64,000 nt of DNA from Bifidobacterium lemurum (GTDB taxonomy: Bacteria; Actinomycetota; Actinomycetes; Actinomycetales; Bifidobacteriaceae). A program made the position numbers and the translations under genes. Below, one piece after another: positions 1-6,106 of the stretch. Under the pieces are notes generated by a model that did no database searches, was not told the DNA's origin, and worked only from the letters and a program-made list of their open reading frames with translations. The DNA lies in assembly GCF_014898175.1 (NCBI RefSeq), contig NZ_CP062948.1, positions 1,488,001 to 1,552,000 on the forward strand. Direction: 5' to 3'. The stretch's first letter is position 1. The number at the start of each line of letters is the position of its first letter.

Positions 1-249
1 ATGTCACGCAAGAGGCCGCAACCGCCGGTCAAGCCGTTCAAGAAGAAGCCGAACCCGCTGAAGGCGGCGAAGGTCACCGAGATCGATTACAAGGACGTCG
101 CGCTGCTGCGCAAGTTCATCTCCGATCGCGGCAAGATCCGTTCCCGTCGTATCACCGGTGTGTCCGTGCAGGAGCAGCGTAAGATCTCGAAGGCGATCAA
201 GAACGCCCGCGAGATGGCCCTGCTGCCGTACGCCACCTCGGGCCGCTGA
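1..249 (+). CDS. rpsR: 30S ribosomal protein S18
   Basis: S18 binds the 30S platform next to S6. The 82-residue product has a basic Lys/Pro-rich N-terminus followed by the conserved S18 core ([17 protein letters not shown], then SRRITGV and [10 protein letters not shown]). The ATG is the first base of the window, so the start and its ribosome site cannot be checked, but 82 residues is a normal full length. It is 18 bases upstream of rplI, the usual rpsF-ssb-rpsR-rplI order; the first two genes would lie outside the window. Confidence 0.96.
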   Translation: MSRKRPQPPVKPFKKKPNPLKAAKVTEIDYKDVALLRKFISDRGKIRSRRITGVSVQEQRKISKAIKNAREMALLPYATSGR

Positions 250-267
250 GTTCAGGAGGATTAGAAC

Positions 268-714
268 ATGGCTGATACCAAGGTTATTCTCACCAAGACC
301 GTCTCCAACCTCGGTCATCCCGGCGACGTCGTCGAGGTCAAGCTCGGCTACGCCCGCAACTACCTGATTCCGCAGGGCCTCGCCTTCGCGTGGACCAAGG
401 GTGCCGAGGCTCAGATCGCCGCCATGAAGCGCGCCCGTCTGGCCAAGGCCGTCGCCACCCGCGAGGATGCCGTCGCCGCCAAGGACGCCATCGAGGGCAC
501 CACCGTGACGATCGCCGCCAAGGTCTCCGAGTCCGGCAAGCTGTTCGGTGGCGTGTCCGCCGACGCGATCGCCAAGGCTCTGGCCTCCAAGGCCTCCGTC
601 GATCCGAAGGCCATCGAGGTCGAGACCATCAAGACCACCGGCGACTTCGCCGCCAAGGTGGCCCTGCACCCGGAGATCACCGCGTCCTTCACCGTGAAGG
701 TCGTGGCCGAGTGA
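268..714 (+). CDS. rplI: 50S ribosomal protein L9
   Basis: L9 is an elongated protein at the base of the L1 stalk of the 50S subunit. The 148-residue product has the N-terminal RNA-binding signature ([35 protein letters not shown] split over residues 5-39), the connecting helix and the C-terminal domain. The start is set by an AGGAGG site about 9 bases before the ATG. It is co-transcribed with rpsR and is followed by a terminator at 771-804. Confidence 0.97.
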   Translation: MADTKVILTKTVSNLGHPGDVVEVKLGYARNYLIPQGLAFAWTKGAEAQIAAMKRARLAKAVATREDAVAAKDAIEGTTVTIAAKVSESGKLFGGVSADAIAKALASKASVDPKAIEVETIKTTGDFAAKVALHPEITASFTVKVVAE

Positions 715-770
715 CGTTGGGCCTTACGGCCTGACCCCATCAGACTGCACAAAGTCTGAGCTTAAGCATC

Positions 771-804
771 GAAAGCCTCCCCGGGCTCGCTTGGGGAGGC
801 TTTC
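771..804 (+). terminator. Terminator hairpin after rplI
   Basis: Twelve-base perfect arms GAAAGCCTCCCC and GGGGAGGCTTTC enclose a 10-base loop. There is no long T run, which is common for terminators in this window. It closes the rpsR-rplI operon. Confidence 0.8.
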
Positions 805-839
805 GCATATCCCCATCATGGTCCCTGTGGTGGGTGTCC

Positions 840-1013
840 CATCGTGCGGCCCATCGTGCGGCCCATGGTGCGGTCCATGGTGCGGTGTGCCCATGGTGCC
901 GTACTTTCCATGGTGCGGTGCCTTGAAAACGTTGAAATTCCAACCCACCGCACCATGTAGGCACCGCACCATGGGCACCACCGCACCATGTACCGCACGA
1001 TGGGCGCACCATG
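840..1013. repeat. Mirror-symmetric oligonucleotide array (CATGGTGCGG / CCGCACCATG)
   Basis: Left arm: CATSGTGCGG-type copies begin at 840, 852, 864, 876, 892 (partial) and 909, the first four with an exact 12-base period. Right arm: the reverse complement CCGCACCATG begins at 948, 964, 981, 993 and 1004 with small changes. The AT-rich core between them (921-947) contains AACGTTGAAATTCCAAC. No coding potential is evident. It fills most of the 415-base gap between rplI and the tRNA gene. The function is unknown. The core recurs in the array at 51624-51940. Confidence 0.85.
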
Positions 1014-1129
1014 GGCGCGCGTATGGGGCGCGTACCGTGCGGGTGTTGATGGGATGATGTCGCGACACGCCGACTTGCATATCTATCGAGCCTGAGTAAA
1101 CTGTTCACTCGGCTCAAGAAATGACCAAC

Positions 1130-1203
1130 GCCCCTTTAGCTCAGTTGGTTAGAGCAGCTGACTCTTAATCAGCGTGTCCAGGGTTCGAGTCCCTGAGGGG
1201 GCA
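1130..1203 (+). tRNA. tRNA-Lys (anticodon CUU)
   Basis: A 74-base cloverleaf. The acceptor arms are GCCCCTT and AGGGGGC with discriminator A1203. The D arm contains AGCTCAGTTGGTTAGAGC, the anticodon stem-loop is GCTGA-CTCTTAA-TCAGC with anticodon CTT at 1164-1166, and the T arm is CAGGG-TTCGAGT-CCCTG. CCA is not encoded. A terminator follows 12 bases later. Confidence 0.97.
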
Positions 1204-1215
1204 CAAACAAGAACA

Positions 1216-1238
1216 CCCGCCGGTCTGGCGGGTTTTTT
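1216..1238 (+). terminator. Terminator after tRNA-Lys
   Basis: Stem CCCGCC / GGCGGG with a 5-base loop, followed directly by six T residues: a classical intrinsic terminator. Confidence 0.9.
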
Positions 1239-1301
1239 GTTAGGTATCGCTTCAATCGATAGAGAAGCAATCAGATAGAGAAGAAGTCAAAGGATCTCCG
1301 T

Positions 1302-2033
1302 ATGGAATACTCCCTGTTCACCATTTTGGCCGCGGAATTCGTGGGTACGGCCGTGCTGATGATCTTCGGCAACGGCGCGGTGGCCAACGTCGAGCTGAAA
1401 GGCACCAAGGGCCATGCCTCCGGCTGGCTGACCATCGCCATGGGCTACGGCTTCGGCGTGATGTTCCCCGTGCTGATGTTCGGCGCCATCTCCGGCGCGC
1501 ACATCAACCCGGCCATGACCATCGCCCAGGCCGTCAACGGCATGTTCGACTGGTCGCTGGTGCTCCCCTATGTCATCGCCCAGCTGCTGGGCGCGGCCGT
1601 GGGCCAGCTCATCGTGTACGTGACCTACTACCCGCATTACCAGGCCACCGAGAACGAGGGCGCGATCCTCGGAACCTTCTGCACCACCGACGCCTCCGGC
1701 TCCAAGGTGAACTACTTCCTCAACGAGTTCTTCGGTACCCTCATGCTGGTGCTGGGCGCGCTGTGCTGCCTGACCTCGCCGTGGGGCGAGGAGACCCCGG
1801 CCGCGGCCGCGATCGTCGTCGGCTTCATCGTGTGGGGTCTGGTGACCTCCATGGGCGGCCCGACCGGCCCCGGCCTCAATCCCGCCCGCGATCTGATGCC
1901 GCGCCTGATGCACGCCATCCTGCCGATCGCCCACAAGGGCTCCTCGCGCTGGGCCGAGGCGTGGATTCCGGTGGTCGCGCCGATTCTGGGCGCCATCGTG
2001 GGTGCCTTCCTCTACCAGACGCTGTTCGCATAA
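1302..2033 (+). CDS. Aquaporin / glycerol uptake facilitator (MIP family)
   Basis: A 243-residue membrane channel for water, glycerol or small solutes. Both pore signatures are present: NPA at residues 69-71 (SGAHINPAMT) and NPA at 193-195 (GLNPARD). The Asp after the second NPAR is typical of glycerol-conducting members. The hydrophobic segments fit six membrane spans and two half-helices. The start is supported by AAAGGA 7 bases before the ATG. It stands alone between a tRNA terminator and a DUF3152 gene, so the substrate cannot be read from context. Confidence 0.9.
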   Translation: MEYSLFTILAAEFVGTAVLMIFGNGAVANVELKGTKGHASGWLTIAMGYGFGVMFPVLMFGAISGAHINPAMTIAQAVNGMFDWSLVLPYVIAQLLGAAVGQLIVYVTYYPHYQATENEGAILGTFCTTDASGSKVNYFLNEFFGTLMLVLGALCCLTSPWGEETPAAAAIVVGFIVWGLVTSMGGPTGPGLNPARDLMPRLMHAILPIAHKGSSRWAEAWIPVVAPILGAIVGAFLYQTLFA

Positions 2034-2083
2034 CGGAGCGATAACGGTTACGTCACACCCACGGGTCTAGAATCGGCGTTGTT

Positions 2084-3070
2084 ATGAGTAGCAACAATCC
2101 ATTCCTCAGATTCGTGGGTGTTGTCGTATCTGCGTTAAAACCGCAGGCGACAAGCCGGGGCGATGACGTCGCGACGACTGCGGGGGATGGGCGTTCGCCG
2201 TCGCGGGCGGACGCCAGGCGGCGGGAGCGGGAGCTGCGCCGAATCTACAGGATCCGCCGCATCGTGGTGTTCGGGGTGCTGGATGTGCTGCTGATCGCGG
2301 CGCTGGTCGTGATGTTCGTGATATGGCATTCAGGCAAGGCGACGGATACCGCTGGGGACGGCGCCGCCTCGCAATCCTCGCAAACATCGTCGTCTTCGCC
2401 CGCGCAGAACGAAGACGATTCGGACGGCGAGTCCGACGGATCCGACGATGCCGACGGCACCGAGAGCGCGGACGGAAGCGCGCAGTCATCGGATGATGAG
2501 ACGGCCGAAACCAGCCCGTTAAGCGCCGAGCAGCGTGCCGAACTGCTGGCCCAAGCCGAACAGACGGCGAACGCGAGCGGTCTGGCCACGATCCGATACC
2601 GGTATTGCGTGGCCACCAATGGCGAGGTCGGCGATGCGACCGCTTTCTCCGACACGGTCTTCTCCACGCTGAACAGCTCCGAAGGGTGGCCGCGCGCGGG
2701 CGTGACCTTCGAGGAAAGCACGGACGGGCAATGCGATATGACGCTGATCCTCTCCGAAGCGCAGTATATGAGCTCGTATTCCGAGGGCTGCTCCGAATCC
2801 TACAGCTGCCGGGTCGGCGACCAGGTGATCATCAATGTCGATCGATGGAATTCCGCGACCGAGGATTGGCTCGCCAACGGCGGCACATTGGCGCGATACC
2901 GCAGGATGGTGATCAACCATGAGGTTGGGCATCGCCTGGGTCATGTCGACAATGAGACGACCTGCGCTGGAGCCGGGCAACCCGCGCCGCTGATGCAGCA
3001 GCAATCCATGGATCTGCTCGGATGCTCTCCCAACGAGTGGCCGCTCGACTCGGAACTGTGGGTCGGTTGA
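2084..3070 (+). CDS. DUF3152-type membrane-anchored zincin-like protein
   Basis: 328 residues. A basic cytoplasmic N-terminus precedes one membrane span (about 60-82) and an acidic Ser/Asp/Glu-rich spacer (about 90-145). The extracellular domain ends with a metalloprotease-like motif HEVGHRLGH (H279, E280, H283, H287). This matches the actinobacterial DUF3152 family, for which no substrate is established to my knowledge. There is no clear ribosome site; a -10-like TAGAAT lies 10 bases before the ATG (2068-2073), so the mRNA may be leaderless. Proteolytic activity is inferred only from the motif. Confidence 0.8.
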   Translation: MSSNNPFLRFVGVVVSALKPQATSRGDDVATTAGDGRSPSRADARRRERELRRIYRIRRIVVFGVLDVLLIAALVVMFVIWHSGKATDTAGDGAASQSSQTSSSSPAQNEDDSDGESDGSDDADGTESADGSAQSSDDETAETSPLSAEQRAELLAQAEQTANASGLATIRYRYCVATNGEVGDATAFSDTVFSTLNSSEGWPRAGVTFEESTDGQCDMTLILSEAQYMSSYSEGCSESYSCRVGDQVIINVDRWNSATEDWLANGGTLARYRRMVINHEVGHRLGHVDNETTCAGAGQPAPLMQQQSMDLLGCSPNEWPLDSELWVG

Positions 3071-3240
3071 GCTGGGTCGGCTGGGCTCGGATTGGTTGGG
3101 CCGGATTGGCTGATCCGGATTGGCTGAGTTGGACTGGCTGAGTTGGGTCGGTTGAGCTGGATTGGTTAAGCCGGATCGACTGAGCCGGATTGGCTGAGCT
3201 GGGTCCGACTGAGCTGGGTCGGTTGAGCTGGGTCGGCTGA
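3067..3240. repeat. Degenerate 15-base direct repeats (TGAGCTGGGTCGGTT)
   Basis: About a dozen imperfect head-to-tail copies of TGAGCTGGGTCGGTT-like units occupy the start of the 681-base gap between the DUF3152 gene and the LacI gene. All copies face the same way and no mirror arm is seen. The array starts over the stop codon of the upstream gene. Nothing here looks coding. Confidence 0.75.
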
Positions 3241-3248
3241 TATTCCTT

Positions 3249-3330
3249 TTTTGCGATTCTCGCCGGGGTCTTGGACGGTGGCGACCCAGAAAGGTGCACT
3301 CGACCTGCCTTTTGCGATTCTCGCCGGGGT
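3249..3330. repeat. Two 21-base direct repeats
   Basis: TTTTGCGATTCTCGCCGGGG plus a following T occurs at 3249-3269 and, identically, at 3310-3330 (61 bases apart). Its role is unknown; it could be a regulatory site in the long upstream region of the LacI gene or a remnant of a duplication. Confidence 0.8.
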
Positions 3331-3455
3331 ATTGGGATTCCGCGCGGGTATCCGGCGCGCGGATTGCCGGCCGCGTTCAGGATGCCGCTCGCGTTTTTGA
3401 CAGGACACGCCGTGCATGCCGGCCAAGTTGCCGCCGGCGGAACTGTGTTTTATGA

Positions 3456-3520
3456 TTGCGGAAACGTTACCGCAAAGTAAGCTCAATCAATCTGATTGAT
3501 TTGCGCAAACGTTACTGCAT
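3456..3520. promoter_or_regulatory. Pair of LacI-type operators with an extra palindrome between them
   Basis: Operator 1 (3456-3475) is TTGCGGAAACGTTACCGCAA, a near-perfect palindrome around the AACGTT centre seen in many LacI-family sites. Operator 2 (3501-3520) is TTGCGCAAACGTTACTGCAT, 45 bases downstream. Between them lies a separate perfect palindrome AATCAATC-T-GATTGATT (3485-3501). The sites are about 230-300 bases upstream of the LacI gene and probably serve its autoregulation. Confidence 0.75.
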
Positions 3521-3751
3521 AATATTCGAATCGTCGTCATGTGTGGTTGGCGGTGAAGGCGGGAGAGCGCGCCGTTTTTCCGATGCGTCGCCGCCCGAAG
3601 GACGCTCCACACGGCGAAGAAGGCCCGCAAGCCCGTGAGCCGAACCATGGACGATTCGGGAAGCATGCGAACGCAAGGCGATGCGGTCTTGCGCGCAGGT
3701 ACGGAAGCGACGCGGCCCACCGCATGCCGGGCTGCACGGAAAGGAGCCGCG

Positions 3752-4768
3752 ATGGCGTACGTCACGATTCGCGATGTCGCGAAACATGCGGGGATCTCGG
3801 TCTCCACCGTCTCCCGTGCGTTGAACGGCAACGGAAGAATCTCGAAGGAGACGAAAGCCACCGTCGAACGTGCGGTCGCGGAGCTCAACTACATCCCCGA
3901 CTCGCGCGCCCAGGCGATGCGCTCGTCGAAAACGCGGACGGTGGGCCTGCTGGTCCCGGACATCCGCAACGGGTATTTCGCGGAACTCGCGTACTCGATC
4001 CAAGACGCCTTGTTCGACGCGGGATACTGCACGTTCATCGGCACCTCATCGGAAAGCGCGTCGCGGCAGGACGCCTTCATCATGAGCATCCTCGCGCAGC
4101 ATATCGACGGCGCGATCATCGTGCCCCAAGGCGAATCCTCCGACGCGCTCAAGCTGTTGGTGGAGCGCGAGCTGCCTGTGGTGTTCGTGGACCGACGGGT
4201 CGACGGTCTGGACGATGTCCCGCTTGTGGATTCGGATCCGCTCCCCGGAATGCGGGCCGCGCTGGAGGATCTTCGCGCGCATGGCTTCACCAAAATCGGC
4301 TACGTCTCCGGCCCCGTGCACACCTCGCCGACGTTGCGGGAACGCGAAAGCGTCTTCCGGGCGCTGGCCTGCGAGATGGTGGGCGAGGAGCATGTGTTCG
4401 TGGAATCCACAAGCTTCGATCAGGCCTCGTGCGGCTCTGTGCTGAAGCGGATGTCCGACGCGGGGGTCCGCGCGCTGATCTTCGGCTATTCGCAGGATAT
4501 GCTCCGCGCGATGTCGTTGATGGGCAGCATGGGGCTGCGTATGGGCGAGGATTTTTCGATGGTCTCGTTCGACGACCTGGAACTGTTCCGGCTCGCCAGT
4601 CCGCAGGTTTCGGTGATCTCGCAGCAGGTCCGCCAGATCGGATGCAGAGGGGCGCGTCTGTTCCTCGACATGGTCGGGGAGCCGGAGCGCGGGATGCGGG
4701 CGCAAAGCCGATCGCAGCGGGTGGAGACGATCTACGTCCCCCGCGGATCGGTCGGCGACGCGCGGTGA
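3752..4768 (+). CDS. LacI-family transcriptional regulator (ribokinase-linked)
   Basis: 338 residues. The N-terminal helix-turn-helix (VTIRDVAKHAGISVSTVSRAL) is followed by a periplasmic-binding-like effector domain. The chosen ATG has GGAAAGGAG 5-6 bases upstream; the open frame extends further 5' but has no comparable site. The gene lies directly ahead of a ribokinase gene, so it probably senses ribose or a related sugar. No sugar transporter is next to it. Two operator-like palindromes lie upstream. Confidence 0.88.
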   Translation: MAYVTIRDVAKHAGISVSTVSRALNGNGRISKETKATVERAVAELNYIPDSRAQAMRSSKTRTVGLLVPDIRNGYFAELAYSIQDALFDAGYCTFIGTSSESASRQDAFIMSILAQHIDGAIIVPQGESSDALKLLVERELPVVFVDRRVDGLDDVPLVDSDPLPGMRAALEDLRAHGFTKIGYVSGPVHTSPTLRERESVFRALACEMVGEEHVFVESTSFDQASCGSVLKRMSDAGVRALIFGYSQDMLRAMSLMGSMGLRMGEDFSMVSFDDLELFRLASPQVSVISQQVRQIGCRGARLFLDMVGEPERGMRAQSRSQRVETIYVPRGSVGDAR

Positions 4769-4823
4769 TGCGGCCGGCGTCGCGCGATATGCGGATTGAT
4801 ATGAAATCTAGAAAGGAACAACA

Positions 4824-5813
4824 GTGGAAACACGAATGTCCAAAGGCGGGCAGGCTCTCTCATTGCTCGGCGATATCCATGGTGTGGTCAGCGTGATTGG
4901 ATCGATGAACGCCGACTACACCGTCACCACCGAACGTCTTCCCGGACCGGGGGAGACCGTCAACGGCGGCCCGCTGCGGATTCTACCCGGCGGCAAATCC
5001 GGCAACCAGGCCTCGGCCGCCGCCCGCATCGGCGCCACCGTGCGCATGTTCGGCGCGGTCGGCTCCGACGCCAACGCGGACTTCCTGCTCGGCCAGCTCA
5101 CCGACGCGGGCGTCGATGTGGCGAACGTGCGTCGTGTGCCCGGCCCCAGCGGCACCACGGTGATCACCGTGGACGCGGCCGGCGAGAACACCATCGTGTA
5201 TTCGCCCGGCTCCAACGCGCAGGTCACGGTCGAATACGCCGAATCGATGCGCGAGACGCTGACCTCGTCCTCCGTGCTGGGATTGTGCTTGGAAAGCCCG
5301 ATCGACACCGTCGCCGCTGCCGCGCGCATGTGCCACGACGCCGGTGTGAAGGTGCTGCTGAACAACTCGCCGTTCACGCCGACGATTCCCGCCGAGCTCA
5401 TCGCGGCCGCCGACATCCTGCTCGTCAACGAGCATGAGATGGCGCAACTGCTGGGCGTGGCCGAGCCGGAGGATGACGACTGGGATGGTTTCGATTGGAA
5501 TTCCGCACTGGAACGCATGCGCGCGTACGGTTTCGGCCAGGCGATCATCACGCTTGGCGGCGACGGGTCGGTGGTGCTGGACGCCGCATCGGACGAGCCC
5601 GTGATCAGGATCGCGCCGGTGAAGGTCGACGCCGTCGACACCACCGGATGCGGCGATTCCTTTATGGGCACCGTGCTCGCCGGTCTCGCGTCGGGCTTCG
5701 CTCTGCGTGACGCCGCGCAGCTCGCCTCCTACGTGTCCGCGTACGCGGCCACCGGATACGGCGCGCAGGCCTCCTACGGCACCGCCGCGCAAATCCGCGA
5801 CGCCTTCGTCTAA
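4824..5813 (+). CDS. rbsK: Ribokinase (PfkB family)
   Basis: 329 residues. It is predicted to phosphorylate ribose to ribose 5-phosphate with ATP in the cytoplasm. The N-terminal PfkB signature GGKSGNQASAAARIGA and the C-terminal DTTGCGDSF (usually DTTGAGDTF; the catalytic Asp is present) support the family. The start is GTG with GAAAGGA 7 bases upstream; an internal ATG 12 bases later is less well spaced. It is 55 bases after the LacI gene, probably one operon, closed by a terminator. A related sugar or nucleoside kinase role cannot be excluded. Confidence 0.88.
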   Translation: METRMSKGGQALSLLGDIHGVVSVIGSMNADYTVTTERLPGPGETVNGGPLRILPGGKSGNQASAAARIGATVRMFGAVGSDANADFLLGQLTDAGVDVANVRRVPGPSGTTVITVDAAGENTIVYSPGSNAQVTVEYAESMRETLTSSSVLGLCLESPIDTVAAAARMCHDAGVKVLLNNSPFTPTIPAELIAAADILLVNEHEMAQLLGVAEPEDDDWDGFDWNSALERMRAYGFGQAIITLGGDGSVVLDAASDEPVIRIAPVKVDAVDTTGCGDSFMGTVLAGLASGFALRDAAQLASYVSAYAATGYGAQASYGTAAQIRDAFV

Positions 5814-5822
5814 AACGGAACG

Positions 5823-5857
5823 AGCGCCCCTCCACATCTTCCGATGGGAGGGGCGCT
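5823..5857 (+). terminator. Terminator after rbsK
   Basis: Eleven-base arms AGCGCCCCTCC / GGAGGGGCGCT with a 13-base loop, followed by TTCG. It lies between the convergent rbsK and copA genes. Confidence 0.8.
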
Positions 5858-5920
5858 TCGCGTGGGATGGCGGAGTGGGGCGTCGGGCCTCGCTCAGGGG
5901 GATGAGAAAGATGAAGGCGC

Positions 5921-6106
5921 TTACTCCAGGAACATGTCGGGGGCTTTGGCGAAGTTGACGGCGCAGCGTTCGCCGCAGAAATAGTAGGTCGCGCCGGCGT
6001 GCTCGCGGGTGATGGCCTCGGCGTTCACGGCGACGGTCATGCCGCAGACCGGGTCGGTGGCGGTTTCGGTGGCGGTCGGATCCGCCTCATGCATGTGCAT
6101 GTTCAT
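5921..6106 (-). CDS. Internal in-frame start: separate YHS-domain protein (61 residues)
   Basis: Within the 3' end of copA an ATG at 6106 has a near-ideal ribosome site (ATAAGGAGAACC, 6 bases of spacing) and begins MNMHMHEADP, followed by a complete YHS domain (DPVCGMTV ... YYFCGERCAVNF). It is in the same frame as copA, so the domain can be made both as the ATPase C-terminus and alone as a small metal-binding chaperone-like protein. The strong site suggests that it was, or still is, an independent gene that became fused when the upstream stop was lost. Confidence 0.65.
   Translation of the reverse strand: MNMHMHEADPTATETATDPVCGMTVAVNAEAITREHAGATYYFCGERCAVNFAKAPDMFLE

Noticed and set aside
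840..1013. CRISPR array
   Set aside because: Repeat words are about 10-12 bases with no spacers and switch orientation at the core; no cas genes are in the window.
3635..3751. N-terminal extension of the first LacI regulator
   Set aside because: In-frame but without ribosome site; the HTH begins right after ATG 3752, which has GGAAAGGAG upstream.
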